From Peltaster fructicola (taxonomy: Eukaryota; Ascomycota; Dothideomycetes), in the NCBI GenBank assembly GCA_001592805.2, contig CP051140.1, positions 3,411,501 through 3,475,500 of the forward strand: a DNA stretch of 64,000 bases, written 5' to 3'. The notes beneath the pieces are model-generated. The model searched no databases. It saw only the letters and a program-made list of their open reading frames with translations, and had not been told where the DNA came from. A program made the translations under genes and the position numbers. Shown here in pieces: positions 1-10,687 of the stretch (the stretch's first letter is position 1; each line of letters opens with the position of its first letter).

Positions 1-357
1 TGACTGCACACTCGATATCGCCGGACAATTGACTGTCATGAAGGCCAGCGCAGTGCCGGCCGCTGAATCTTCGAGAACGACTTATTGCAAGAAGACGGGC
101 AAGACGATCTTGGTTGGACGGCACCGGTCGATTAGACAGTACTGCTGTAGGATGATATTATTTGCTCGAAAGATGAGTGCATCCGATAATTGATATGCTT
201 TCAGAATGTATGCGAGCAAATCTGGTCCGCCACTCAAGACACTGCTGCCATAGCCTCGCAGTGTCGTTGTTCATATCGAAAGACGTCCGCATGTTCAAAG
301 ACGTATAGCACTTGTGTAATCATGGACTCATCTCTGGCGCTCATTGGTATTCTGCTC
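1..357. other. Intergenic edge, no gene seen
   Basis: The sequence between the window edge and the 3' end of LSM1 has only short open frames that overlap LSM1 out of frame or lack any family resemblance. It probably holds the LSM1 3' untranslated region and flanking DNA. I see no RNA gene or repeat here. Confidence 0.5.
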
Positions 358-999
358 TCACAGAATTGCCTCGCCATGGTGCTCAGCCTCGAAGCCTAGG
401 CTCGCGAGCTTCTTCTGCTTCGTGATATCATGCTTCTTCTGTCTGGTATCTTCCTCCTTCTTCAGCGCAAAGACCTTCTCTACCGCTCCACGCTGGTATC
501 CAGGCGGATCTTGGTCGTCCTTGTCCAGGTCCTGAAGCCGTGTGAGCTGCATTTCGTTGCTGGAAGCTATGCTATATGTTGACTTACGATCTCGCCGAGC
601 AATGTAACGTTCTCTCCTCGTACCAGGAAGAGTCCACGGTCGACATCTGCGTAGAGACCTTGCACGAAGAGTCTCTCCACTGTGTCTTGCAGCACCAGAT
701 TACCTACGCGTCTCAATGACGTTCGATCGTGATAATTCGTAGCATACCGAATTGATCCCAGCTTCTCAATACTCCGATTAGCTTTCTGCCATCTCTTAAA
801 GCCACCATGAGCTTCTCTTTACTATGTATCAGCCATCGGCACTCCGTCTGGCGGTTCGACAAGGCTTACTGTCCGTCAGATCGAGTAGTTGTGCTGCAGT
901 TGTGAACATTTGAGGTGGTAATTGTGGTACAGGCGGTGGCATGTGTTGCATTGGCGGTGGACCATGTTGGCCAGTGTCGTGGAGCGATAACTGCTCCAT
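358..999 (-). CDS. LSM1: U6 snRNA-associated Sm-like protein LSm1
   Basis: LSm1 is the distinguishing subunit of the cytoplasmic LSm1-7 ring, which binds deadenylated mRNA with Pat1 and promotes decapping. Four exons join in phase: 999-870, 816-748, 703-588 and 531-358, giving 162 residues. Introns are 53, 44 and 56 bp with GT..AG ends. The Sm1 motif is visible around KKLMVALRDGRKLIGVLRS. The Sm2 motif is visible around GLFLVRGENVTLLGEIDLD. A Lsm1-type C-terminal extension follows, containing the family-typical KLASLGFEAEHHGEAIL. The N terminus is a short Pro/Gln/Met-rich stretch, common in fungal Lsm1. The start is the first ATG in frame with the Sm fold. The gene is divergent from the GPI-anchored protein at 2164, about 1.16 kb away. 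Confidence 0.9.
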
Positions 1000-2163
1000 A
1001 CTGACAAAGGATGCGCGTTGCAACAGCAGCAGCTCGTATGATATGTGAAGATGTTCAGACAAGCAGATTATTATGCAATCATCGAAGTACACAAGCAGGG
1101 TAGGTGAAGCGAGACGAATGATTTTGCTTATGGATTTTGAATATGATCTCTTTCCTCTACAACACACAACGCACGACAGATGTATCTCACACATTACAGC
1201 ATGCTCTAGGTGAGTCTCCAGCACGATACACTTTCCCTACGCGATGACAACCAAAGGTGATCGACTTCCGAGATATAATGCGGAAGAAACTTAAGTTGTC
1301 CAACTGCTGTCTGATTCTTTTCCACTGCTCTAATCTTACGAATATACCGCCAGGAAGACACGTGCTGACCTTCTGCAGGTTTCTGTATGCTCCGGTCGTG
1401 TGCTACAGTGTCAGACAATCAGAGTCGTCTTGTGTTTGTAGGGCGCCAATGAAACAGGAGCTAGGCGTACGTATCCGGCGACCACAGTGTCTATGAGCGC
1501 CTGGCGCACTGCGTTATATCGACCGTCGAGCCCTGGACTACTGTATGTATCGCCCTTTGATAGTACAATTGAACACTGTTTTCCATCTCTTCTCTGCCTC
1601 CCTATATTTTTTGTCAGCCACAGGATGATTAGCGCGTCGCGGCTCTGCACTAGCCGCCAGCCACACTTATTCATTCACTGAACGACCTCACCTCGTTCGT
1701 ACGCATGATGCCAAGGTCTTGTCTGCAACGACAAGGACTCATACTAAAGGTAGGATGTAGCCGCCTCTTGATCCCAGCCCAATGGCCCGATGGTGTAGCA
1801 TGCGATCGTAAGTGCAGCACATCGTCAATGCGTGCATGCAGTTATCCTTCGCTGTGCAACGAAGCAAATGCTGTGTTGCCGATATGAGGGTCAAACAAGG
1901 AAAGGGAATAGCACTGCAGTCATGCTCCTAGCAACGGTACGTGACTCGTACGACGCTCTTGCCAGCTATAAGGCGTTGAGCAAACGACACCTTCTGCACG
2001 GTAGGTCCGTGCGTTTCCAGCCATCAACATTAAAACCAACCACTTCTTCAATTCTTCAAAATCCTTCACCACACAAACTGCATTCCGATTATCGACATTC
2101 CTCGACACTATCCATCGAGCATTTCTCAAGACAATACTATTGTACAACCACGATATCGACAAC
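1000..2163. other. Divergent intergenic region, no gene supported
   Basis: About 1.16 kb lies between the starts of LSM1 (minus) and the GPI-anchored protein (plus). Several open frames under 150 codons occur on both strands but none shows a domain, signal peptide or coherent splice structure. The last 100 bases before 2164 are rich in CA and CT, as is usual for fungal leaders. It most likely carries both promoters. Confidence 0.5.
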
Positions 2164-3315
2164 ATGCACGGCTCGATCATTCTCGTCGCTCTTGGCGCTC
2201 TTGCAGGCTATGCCTCTGCCGATGTTACTGGTACATTTTCTCGACACGAGCGCATTCTGACACATGCTGACATTGATGCAGTGACTGCCACAGTTACAGT
2301 CTCTGACTGCTCTGGACCAGGTGGTGAGTGTCCCGAAACTGCTTCCTCGTCAATTTCTCCTGCTCTGCTTCGGCGGCAGCAGAGGCGCAGTGGCCCAGAC
2401 ACTTCCCTTCCTTTCGATGCACTCTCCGTCCTCCTCTCCGCCACACAGCCCACTGCAGTCGGACTCAACGCATTATCTGTCCTGCTAGCGGCTCTGCCTA
2501 CTAGTCCTGTGACAACGATATCGTTTCCGGCGACGATCTTCCCTACATACAACCCTCCACCACCACACAGCACTACGATATCATTCCCAGCATCATTATT
2601 TCCAACATACATGCCTCCAGCACCAACCAGCACTTCGATATCGTTCCCAACATCGCTATTCCCTACATTTATGCCTCCATCATCCACAAGCACAACGGCG
2701 TCGGAGACGACACAGCTGTCTAGCATGGCTACAGTCGTTCTCTCAAGCCAGGTCAGTCTCGCGAGCTCTGCTTCGAGTACAGCTGCTTCCGCATCTACCA
2801 CGCTATCCACCACCATCACAATATCCTCGACAATTGTGGATGGAAGCTCATATACTACAGGCTCATATTCAACCATATCTGCAGTCTCTGCTGCTGGAAG
2901 CACCACCATTCCAGCGACCATCATTCCACCAGTCGCATCTTCTGTCACCGAAGCCTCCACTCCAGTCACCGTCTCCTCAGCCATGATCACTTCGGTTGTC
3001 GTTCCAATCACTAGCGCCGAGTCAACAACTCCTGTCACCTCTGAGTCAGCTTCTGTTGGCTCGACTGTCTCCTCTGCGTCCCCAGTCTCCCCAGAGTCCT
3101 CTGGCAGCACTGCGAGCACTCTCGTCACCACTGTGGTCACCACCTCGGCTTCCACGAGCTCCTCTGGACCCGGAAGTAGCACCGTGTCCGCAGCCACGAC
3201 CACTGCAGCTCCGCCGGCTGGCAGTACTAACACTTCTTCGGGCGCTGACTGTGTCAAGGTCTCGATCACCCTAGCTGGAGCCCTAGCAGCAGCCATCGGT
3301 CTTATGGCTTTCTAA
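2164..3315 (+). CDS. Ser/Thr-rich GPI-anchored cell-wall protein
   Basis: A predicted secreted cell-surface protein of 383 residues. The start chosen is the ATG opening MHGSIILVALGALAGYASA, a textbook signal peptide; the frame is open a little further upstream without need. After a short mature N terminus with two dibasic sites (LLRRQQRR region, possible Kex2 cleavage) come three imperfect 20-residue tandem repeats with core ISFP..(I/L)FPT(Y/F). A long Ser/Thr/Val-rich stalk suited to O-mannosylation follows. The C terminus has a small-residue site (NTSSGAD) followed by a hydrophobic tail ending IGLMAF, typical of a GPI-attachment signal. No catalytic domain is visible, so a structural or adhesin-like wall role is inferred. 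The long open frame on the opposite strand is a by-product of biased composition. Confidence 0.75.
   Translation: MHGSIILVALGALAGYASADVTGTFSRHERILTHADIDAVTATVTVSDCSGPGGECPETASSSISPALLRRQQRRSGPDTSLPFDALSVLLSATQPTAVGLNALSVLLAALPTSPVTTISFPATIFPTYNPPPPHSTTISFPASLFPTYMPPAPTSTSISFPTSLFPTFMPPSSTSTTASETTQLSSMATVVLSSQVSLASSASSTAASASTTLSTTITISSTIVDGSSYTTGSYSTISAVSAAGSTTIPATIIPPVASSVTEASTPVTVSSAMITSVVVPITSAESTTPVTSESASVGSTVSSASPVSPESSGSTASTLVTTVVTTSASTSSSGPGSSTVSAATTTAAPPAGSTNTSSGADCVKVSITLAGALAAAIGLMAF
2515..2694 (+). repeat. Three 60-bp in-frame tandem repeats
   Basis: Three adjoining 60-bp units (2515-2574, 2575-2634, 2635-2694) each encode 20 residues with the pattern (T/S)ISFP.(T/S)(I/L)FPT(Y/F).PP...ST. 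The copies differ at several positions but keep frame, so they are selected or young coding repeats inside the GPI-anchored protein. Confidence 0.8.
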
Positions 3316-4756
3316 GGTCGACATGACAACAAACAATGCTTTCAACGGCATGACACTCGTTCTGAGAGTCAGTGCCTTCATTTTCGACGGCGAAGCGGCA
3401 TTGTCTGGTGTGTATGGCGTTCAAACGGAAGAATAATACCCCATCGGCATGGTTATGGTTATGGAATGATTGCATGATCGACGAAGATCAACTTGCTTCG
3501 ACAGCTTAGAAGCTCATGTCTGTAGCTCTAATACAACAGTGCTCTCTTGCAGACACTCTTATCACATTTGAACCTCCACTCGCTCTCGTGTTGTAGCTTA
3601 TCGTGTGACCTAAGTCAACAAGAGCACACTATTATCACGATCGTCAGCGTCTGGACCTACGATGGCCTTGTGCTTCCATGACGTCAACCCCATCTGCTGA
3701 CTGCAACATCAGCACTATTCTCCATCATTCTAATGAAACCGGATAGCAGCCATGACGGCCACATTAGATACAAGTTTGCGATCGATCAAGCAATGGCCAT
3801 GCCCTCAGCCATGATGCAGACCACCCAGTCTATTAACCACAAGCGAGCCAGTCTCTGGCCTCGATTCCAAGAATAACCTGTTCGGATCGTGGATCTGGCT
3901 CTAGTCAAGGTTGTTACCCCAGAGATCATGGAGTCTAGCTCTTCAACCCTACCACTGTGGCAGAAGCGATCTCATCTCAAGTGAAGCACCCATCTAGACT
4001 CGATGACCACAGTCTCTGGGGAGGAGAAACGAGGTGTGGGCACGTATATCAAGGCAAGCTGACCACTCTTTCTACTCGATTCATTACACTTTACATTTAA
4101 GTACACTCAACGGTTATCCTCTTACAGACCTTACCAGGCCACGTGAGCACCACACAATGACACAAGATACTCAGCCAGCATCAACCTCTCCAGTCAGGAA
4201 AGACTCCTCAGAGCGCAGACAGGTGGGCCTGGGATGGTGAACGTCTTAGACTCATACTGACAATGATGGCAGTCCTCAGGCATGTTCGCGAACCTCCAGC
4301 AGGCAAAGCGTGATCCTCAGAATGCCAATGCAACCAGCCGAAGATTGAGTGCTGCGGAGCACCGAGGCGCACCAAACGCCTTCTCAAGCCTGTGGAACTC
4401 GACCTTCCGTTCGTGAGACACAATTGATGTTGAGATGCGCCATCAAGGACTCCGCAACCACGAATGGATGGAAACTACCAACGATCGCAACACGAACAAC
4501 TCTTGTATTATAGTCATGTATTATAAATTCATGATCAAATCATGTCCTGAACTTCACAGCCCACCATCGTTTCATCTCCTCATACTGCCTTGGCAGCTCA
4601 TAAGTGATGACTTACAAACGTTAGGCGTGATCTCAGCTCAAGACGTCCTATAGTCAACGATGTACGACGTATGTGCTATGGGTATCTTGTATGTGAAGTA
4701 AATTGACATAAAACGGGCAGCTGAATAGAGCGAAAGGCTCTCCAAGAGGCACATAC
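3316..4756. other. Intergenic region, nothing recognised
   Basis: About 1.4 kb separates the 3' ends of the GPI-anchored protein (plus) and dynactin p150 (minus), so the genes are convergent. Only short frames without family resemblance are present. It holds both 3' ends; I see no tRNA-like box pair, repeat or transposon remnant. Confidence 0.45.
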
Positions 4757-7700
4757 TCAATGCGCAGCCTGCCTGCCTCTTCGAGACATGGACACATCAT
4801 GTATGAACTCATCTCGCCAGCCTTGCCATGTTGCCCATTCCTCCTTGCGCCGCTCTAGCTGCCAGCGGCTGCTCTTCTTCACTGATCTCCATGCCAGCTT
4901 GTTTTCGGGCAGTGTTGTGAGGTCGACATGATATGGTGCCAAAGTGATCGCCTGGAGATTCTGTAGGATCTCGCGTCCCGTCTTCTGTAATGCAGCGTCT
5001 CGCTGCTGCTTTTCGCTCTTAGATTTGAGTAGAGGCTCATACAGCCATGCCACTGACTTGGAAGCTGCTTGAGGTGCTGTCCTTGTCGGCATTTGCAGGC
5101 GTGTGTTCTCCTCTTTGAGATATCGTACAGCAGACTCGAGGGAGGTGATCTGATGCTCTTGTCGCTTCATCGTGAGCTGAGCTTCTGGGCCCATGGCATT
5201 GCCGTCGACCTGAGAGACAGAAGCACCACGCTTGCCGCGTTGAGCAGCACGAGCTAGCTCTTCCTGCACACGCTCGAGCTCATGCGTAGCCTCACGCTTC
5301 GACCTTTCAAGCTCCTGCTTAGCACGACGCTCGTTATCCTTGGCTTCGTGCACAGCACGCTCCAATTCTGTGACACGTGCAGAGCGCTTGCTGGCTTCCC
5401 GCATTCGTGCTTCGAGCATCTCAATGCGAACACTCTGCTCTTCGAGTTCAGATTCCTTGCTTCTGATTGTTACGTCTCTTTCGCGCAGACTCTCGTTCGC
5501 GCGAGCAAGCATCTCTTCCGTGTCTTGCGCAGTAAGCTTGTGCTTCTTCAACTGCTCAGCTCGTGCCACCCAGGGTGCTGGAGCACGCGAAACCTCCACG
5601 GTGTGATCAAGATCATTGGGCAGTGCAGCGAGATCTGCCACAGAGTCTGACAACGCGCGAAGCTGGCCGAGTACTGTTGAGAAGGGTCCTGCCTCTGGTG
5701 CTGGGAGGTCGAAAGACGACGTGGCCGTCTTGACGATCGCAGAGGAGATCTCGTGTGCAGACACTGGCTCTTCGCGACCTTCCTCATTGAATAGACTCCT
5801 GAGTTGCTCGCCTACAGTGACGGCGTATCTCGAGATCGTCTGCGTAAGGGTTTCAGTGGTGTCGAAGCTGTCTGTCTGTCCTGGTTCCAATGTCATATGT
5901 CGGTCTTGCAAATCAGACAGTGCTCTGGATGTCTTGCCGAGGACCACCCTGATGCTGCGTGCTTGCGTCGATAGTGCTTCAGCACGAGCAACGATGAAGC
6001 CTGCGTCGGCCTCATCTTCGTCTTCAGACTCTCCATCCGTCGGCTTCTGACTTGCTTCGATGAGTACTTTCATGCCAGTGAACGCTGAAGCAATGCCTTC
6101 AAGCTGGCTTTGAAGATATGAGAGCTTCATAGTGAGCTCATCTGCGTGGTTTGGCAGCTCGTTGCCGATGTGTATGCTTGCAAGATGAGTCATGACAGCG
6201 ATGCTTCTCTGCAGCTCCTTCGCCATGTCATCCTCGCGGACGTCGTCCCGTCTAATAGCGTCAATGTATGTAGTGAGTGCACGCTCAACCGGATCAAGCT
6301 CGTACTGCGCACTCTCATACTTGGCGAACTCCTCCATACTGCACATGCAGAGGGCTTTGACGAAACGATCAGCCGTCGCCGAGATCCATGTCAAGCTGCT
6401 ATACACTTCTGTACTTGCGAAGACATTCTCCTCTCGGTTGTGTGCGCCATATGATGACATACGCTCTTTGACGAATGTCTGCAGCAATGTGGCCTTGAAA
6501 CTGACACGCCTGAAACGTAGCAAGGCAAGCACACTATCACGTTCGGCTTGGAAGCTGTCCGGGAGGAAGAGCTGCACGATGCCAAGGTGTTCTGCTGCCT
6601 CGTCCGCCTCCATCTTTCGCAATTCGAGTTCAATTGTCTTCACTTGCGTCTTGGCAGCAGAGGTCTGCAGGCGCAAGTTGAGATCCATCATGGCACGAGA
6701 CCTTGACTCCAGATCGGCAGCTTCTGTCTCGGAGATCTGCTTGCTGGCACGCATGTCCTGTAGGTCACTCTGTAGCTGAGTCACAAGCTCTCTGAAGCGG
6801 TTGATGGTGTAATCAGCATCATCAAGGGCAGACTGCTGCTGTTTGGCGAGTGTGTCACGATCTTGTATTAGAGCATCCTTAAAGTCGATCTCTTCTTGCA
6901 GCTGCTTCTCCGCCTCGATATGGTTGATCTCAAGCTCATCATTGAGTTCTCTCAAGTTCTCCAGGTCTTCGATGGTGTTGTTGAGCTCGTCAATCCTTCC
7001 GGTAAGTCCCATATTGCGACCTGTCAACTCTTCGATCATCTCCTCAGCACCCAATGCAGCTTCAAGTTGTTGTCGAAGATCTTCAGCATTGCTCTCACTG
7101 ATGAGCAATCGCTCCTTCGTGTCCTCGAGCTGGGAGCTGAGCTTTTCGAAGTCCTTGACCTGTGACTGTAGCTCGGCGATCTTGCTCTTAAGCTCCTCTT
7201 CCCGGTCTTGAGTAAGGTCACGCAAACGGAGCAGAGCATCACGAAGTCGCTGATTCTCCTTCTCGAGCTGTAGCCACCCAGCACTTGTGCGCTCTTCTGA
7301 GCTCATATCCTTGCTGAACTCATCGTTTTCCTCTCGAAGCACTTCGAGCTCGAGCTCCTGCTCCTCCAGGCGTGATCGCAAAGCATCTAGCTCAGCCTTG
7401 AGAGCTTCTGCCGTTTCCTCAGCCATCTCCTTGTCCAGTGTAGCCATTTCCATGATGGTGTCATGTTCGGCCTGGAGATCCTCAACAGCAACAGATTTCG
7501 ACTCTGCTGCAGCCAAAGCTTTCTTGAGATCGACAATTTCCTGCTGTTGTGGCTGATATTTCTTTTGCAGCTTCTCTATTATGCCCTGATACTTGTCTCG
7601 CTCTTGTCTCGCTTGGTCAAGCGTCTTCTTTTCATCACGTTCTTCCAGTCTCTTTCGCTCGTACAGCTTGATCTTGGCTTCCAATTCCTCCACGTATCGT

Positions 7701-8635
7701 GTCGAGACACCCGTGCCTCGTACTGTACGCTGCGAGTGCACGGATGCAGATGGTGACGATGCTCGCCTAGCAGTGTTGCGGCCTTGATCTGGAGGTATAG
7801 AGGGAGCGGAAGGTGGTGCAAAGTTAAGCGGTGTTATCTTGTCTGCATCTTGAGAATCGTCTTGATCCTCGTTTGCATCGTTTGTGACATTCTGGTCGTC
7901 GAAGTCATGCTCTTCCGGCTCTTCAGCAGTCTTCCGTAGTGGTTGACGCACAGTGGATGGTGGTGCAGCAGTTCTGGCTAAGGCACTACCTGGAGCTGCG
8001 CGCTGTGAGGTCGCTGGTGCGAGAGACGTCCGTGACGCTCTGGTCGTAGATGTGGCCTTGTGAGTGACTGACGCTCCTGGGGCTAGGCTAGGTCTCGGTC
8101 GAGCAGCAAGTGGTGCACCAGGCTTTCTCGCAACAGCGACAGGAGGAGTTGAAGTTCGTGAAGTCGACGTGCTAGACGATCCATTTATGCCTAGCTGTTT
8201 CGTAGGACTCTTAGTCGGACTTCTGATGCTGCTCAGTCTCGATGTACGTGCTGCTGGTGTGGGTGTGGCAGAGATCGTGCTAGTCCTCCTATGTGAAGCA
8301 TCCGTCTTCTTGACACCATTAACAGCAGCGTGTAGGCTACCCGGCCGCACCTTGGCACCTGCTGCTGTTCCATTGGCACTGCTCAACCTCTTGACTGCTT
8401 TTGGCGCATCTTCAAGTACTGTACGAACTCCTGTTGGTCGAACAAACATGCCGTGGCCCTGCTCGCATGTGAAGTATCTGTCCCCCTTGACGGAGCCATC
8501 GTTTTTGCCGGTCTCCTCGTCAAGCTCTACACCAATCCAGTCGCCAGTCTGAAAGGATGTTGTGCCTACGAAGCGTACTCGAGCGACTCGGCCGTCATTG
8601 AGCTCGACCTTTTGACCTACAGAGTAGGAGGTCAT
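4757..8635 (-). CDS. ro-3: Dynactin large subunit p150Glued
   Basis: p150Glued is the large projecting arm of dynactin, which links cytoplasmic dynein to microtubules and cargo; the Neurospora orthologue is ro-3 and the yeast one NIP100. The gene is a single exon of 1292 codons. An N-terminal CAP-Gly domain covers about residues 6-68 and includes the signature GKNDG (43-47) that binds the tubulin and EB1 C-terminal tail. A basic Ser/Pro/Thr-rich linker follows (about 80-300), then a long coiled coil from about 310 to 680 that matches the dynein-binding segment. Next come the dynactin p150 middle domain (about 690-980) and a second coiled coil near the C terminus. The start is the ATG opening MTSYSVGQKVELNDG; the four codons upstream lack an ATG. 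Confidence 0.93.
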   Translation of the reverse strand: MTSYSVGQKVELNDGRVARVRFVGTTSFQTGDWIGVELDEETGKNDGSVKGDRYFTCEQGHGMFVRPTGVRTVLEDAPKAVKRLSSANGTAAGAKVRPGSLHAAVNGVKKTDASHRRTSTISATPTPAARTSRLSSIRSPTKSPTKQLGINGSSSTSTSRTSTPPVAVARKPGAPLAARPRPSLAPGASVTHKATSTTRASRTSLAPATSQRAAPGSALARTAAPPSTVRQPLRKTAEEPEEHDFDDQNVTNDANEDQDDSQDADKITPLNFAPPSAPSIPPDQGRNTARRASSPSASVHSQRTVRGTGVSTRYVEELEAKIKLYERKRLEERDEKKTLDQARQERDKYQGIIEKLQKKYQPQQQEIVDLKKALAAAESKSVAVEDLQAEHDTIMEMATLDKEMAEETAEALKAELDALRSRLEEQELELEVLREENDEFSKDMSSEERTSAGWLQLEKENQRLRDALLRLRDLTQDREEELKSKIAELQSQVKDFEKLSSQLEDTKERLLISESNAEDLRQQLEAALGAEEMIEELTGRNMGLTGRIDELNNTIEDLENLRELNDELEINHIEAEKQLQEEIDFKDALIQDRDTLAKQQQSALDDADYTINRFRELVTQLQSDLQDMRASKQISETEAADLESRSRAMMDLNLRLQTSAAKTQVKTIELELRKMEADEAAEHLGIVQLFLPDSFQAERDSVLALLRFRRVSFKATLLQTFVKERMSSYGAHNREENVFASTEVYSSLTWISATADRFVKALCMCSMEEFAKYESAQYELDPVERALTTYIDAIRRDDVREDDMAKELQRSIAVMTHLASIHIGNELPNHADELTMKLSYLQSQLEGIASAFTGMKVLIEASQKPTDGESEDEDEADAGFIVARAEALSTQARSIRVVLGKTSRALSDLQDRHMTLEPGQTDSFDTTETLTQTISRYAVTVGEQLRSLFNEEGREEPVSAHEISSAIVKTATSSFDLPAPEAGPFSTVLGQLRALSDSVADLAALPNDLDHTVEVSRAPAPWVARAEQLKKHKLTAQDTEEMLARANESLRERDVTIRSKESELEEQSVRIEMLEARMREASKRSARVTELERAVHEAKDNERRAKQELERSKREATHELERVQEELARAAQRGKRGASVSQVDGNAMGPEAQLTMKRQEHQITSLESAVRYLKEENTRLQMPTRTAPQAASKSVAWLYEPLLKSKSEKQQRDAALQKTGREILQNLQAITLAPYHVDLTTLPENKLAWRSVKKSSRWQLERRKEEWATWQGWRDEFIHDVSMSRRGRQAAH

Positions 8636-8875
8636 GCTTGTCGGCAAGTTGTTATGCGCCGGCGATTATGCATCATCAGAGGTGATATGGCGCTTGTCGA
8701 CAATCTAGGAGAGGTCATGGAATGGTGAATTGCGCGGGGAGGTATGTTTGACACCGTTGTTCATATGTCCAGGAAGACGCGCAGTGCGCGTTGATTGGTA
8801 GGGTCACGTCACAGGGCTCACCTCGCAGGACTCATCAGGGTGCAGAACAAGATATCTATCACTACTTTACCTCAA

Positions 8876-10120
8876 TTAATGATTATAGAATGTGTGCACC
8901 AACAAGTCTGTGCCTTCAGCAGCCTTCAACTCTACCGACGAGCCTGCTTTCACGAAGAACGACTGGCCCTCGCTAATCTTCTCATCATGACCATCTACTC
9001 GCAGACCTCCTTTGCCCTTCGTCACCAGCACTATCCTTGAACCAGCAACGGAACCTAGCGAGTCTTCCTCGCCACCCTTCAATTTCGTCTCGCTCACATC
9101 GAACTCGCTCAATGGAGGTGAGTACACCTTTGTCTTGCCAGACGCATCTTTTGGCTTCAGCATGCATTCCTCCGGAGTGTGTGGTTTGAAAGTCAATGTG
9201 TCGCAGAACAAATCTGCACTGTTACGCTCTGCTCGTGGACAGAAGCCAGTGTTGAGGACGTTATTCGATCGAGCCATACATTCGATGATGTCGCCAGCCA
9301 AGTATGCATGAATGCCATCTGCTGGGATATATATCGAGTCACCGGCTTGAAGGACCAAATAATTCATGGTGATCAGGGCCACGAGCGTTCCAGGATCCGC
9401 TTCAGAATATTGCTCGGCCAGTCGAGGAGCAAGCTTTGGAATATACTCATCCTCTGAGCCCCAGTCGCCTGGAGAGCTGCTGATAATCTCCTTGTACACT
9501 TTCTTGACGGAGGCATCGTCTGCCTTCAGCATCTTGTTGACAACACTCTTCAAGCCTTTGTCGTCGAAACTGGACAACCCACTAGATGGCACGAACTGCT
9601 CGAATGCTGGCTTCTCAAGATGCTTCACGATCCTTGCCAATGGCTTGAAGCCGCAGAAAGCCTCGAATTTGGACAAAGCCAGAGCGATCTCTGGCTTATG
9701 GTTTGGATCTGTGAAGTTCTCCGGATCCTTCTTATGCAACTCAGTGGCTAGTTCCTTGTTTGGATGCAGCTGCAGCGGCAGGGCTTTGGCAATTGAGAGG
9801 ACCTTTGGCGGGTAAAGAATATCGTGGTTCTGGAACTTCTTCACTGTCGCTTGGCCTAGCCATCCTTCGGCATCCTCCTCGACGAAGTCTTTGAGCGACT
9901 TTCCCGAGCTCTTAATATACGAAGGAAGATCTGGGTAGTCTCCCATCCACATTTCGGCATACGACTGCTCCTTGTTGATCTTGAATTGAGACTTGGGACC
10001 ATCTTCGCCGGAATAGCCGTTGCCCTCTTCACAGAGTTTCGCCGCAAGTGATTCTGAACCGTTCTTGCCCCATGGATAGGAGTTCACTCCGCACTGTAGT
10101 GCGACTACTGGAGGAGACAT
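8876..10120 (-). CDS. PMI40: Mannose-6-phosphate isomerase (type I)
   Basis: This zinc enzyme interconverts fructose-6-phosphate and mannose-6-phosphate, the entry to GDP-mannose for protein mannosylation, GPI anchors and cell-wall mannan. It is one exon of 414 codons, starting at MSPPVVALQCGVNSYPWGK; an upstream in-frame extension of 12 codons does not begin with ATG. Type I features are visible: the N-terminal NSYPWG, the zinc ligands in LPLQLHPNKELA (Gln and His), Glu in the segment HKPEIALAL, and the distal His in IPADGIHAYLAGD. The conserved tail GFCPRAERNSADLF also fits. Length matches the 410-450 residue family norm. It is downstream of pyruvate carboxylase on the same strand, with a gap of about 570 bp. 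Confidence 0.94.
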   Translation of the reverse strand: MSPPVVALQCGVNSYPWGKNGSESLAAKLCEEGNGYSGEDGPKSQFKINKEQSYAEMWMGDYPDLPSYIKSSGKSLKDFVEEDAEGWLGQATVKKFQNHDILYPPKVLSIAKALPLQLHPNKELATELHKKDPENFTDPNHKPEIALALSKFEAFCGFKPLARIVKHLEKPAFEQFVPSSGLSSFDDKGLKSVVNKMLKADDASVKKVYKEIISSSPGDWGSEDEYIPKLAPRLAEQYSEADPGTLVALITMNYLVLQAGDSIYIPADGIHAYLAGDIIECMARSNNVLNTGFCPRAERNSADLFCDTLTFKPHTPEECMLKPKDASGKTKVYSPPLSEFDVSETKLKGGEEDSLGSVAGSRIVLVTKGKGGLRVDGHDEKISEGQSFFVKAGSSVELKAAEGTDLLVHTFYNH

Positions 10121-10687
10121 GTTTGTGCGTGTGTGTCTCGATGAAGATTGTGTCAAGTTCTTGAGACAGGAGAGTCTGTTGTTGTGATACTGATAAACGT
10201 ATGAAGCCGACAGAATGACGTCCCTGGAACGTCATGAGAGGAATTGGTAACGATATCCACAAAGCTAGAATCAACCACATCGACCGTAACATCTATGACA
10301 ATCCAGGCACTACAATGCTGCTACAAAGATTGTGTAGTGTGCTTGTGAACCCGAAGTTCTTTCTGTACACCAAGCCAGGCGGCAGGATGTTCCTTGAACA
10401 GGAGGAGGAGCATGTACAGCACGCAAAATCATTGCCGTTCTATAGTTCATGAAGATATCCTTGCTTGAGCAATAGGGAACAGACTCGCCCTGTCGCCGTG
10501 ATATCGATATAGAGATGCTTCGTCGTTGCCTGTGGCTATCCCGGGAAAGGTTATGAAGAGCAATCCTCTCTTGATCATACGATATACAGCGTTGTATCTG
10601 CTAGCTTGGTGCGATCCCACGCCTCATTGTCCATCAATCATGACCCGACACGCTTGCCGCTATTCAGGCATAGACAGCTCTGCTTAT
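10121..10687. other. Intergenic: PYC 3' end and PMI promoter
   Basis: The 567 bp between pyruvate carboxylase and mannose-6-phosphate isomerase (both minus strand) contain no supported gene. They should hold the PYC terminator and the PMI promoter. Confidence 0.5.

Noticed and set aside
2208-3296. A 362-codon open frame antisense to the GPI-anchored protein
   Set aside because: Its composition (Val, Glu, Ala, Asp rich) is the mirror of the Ser/Thr-rich sense repeats; the sense strand has a signal peptide and GPI signal, the antisense has nothing recognisable.
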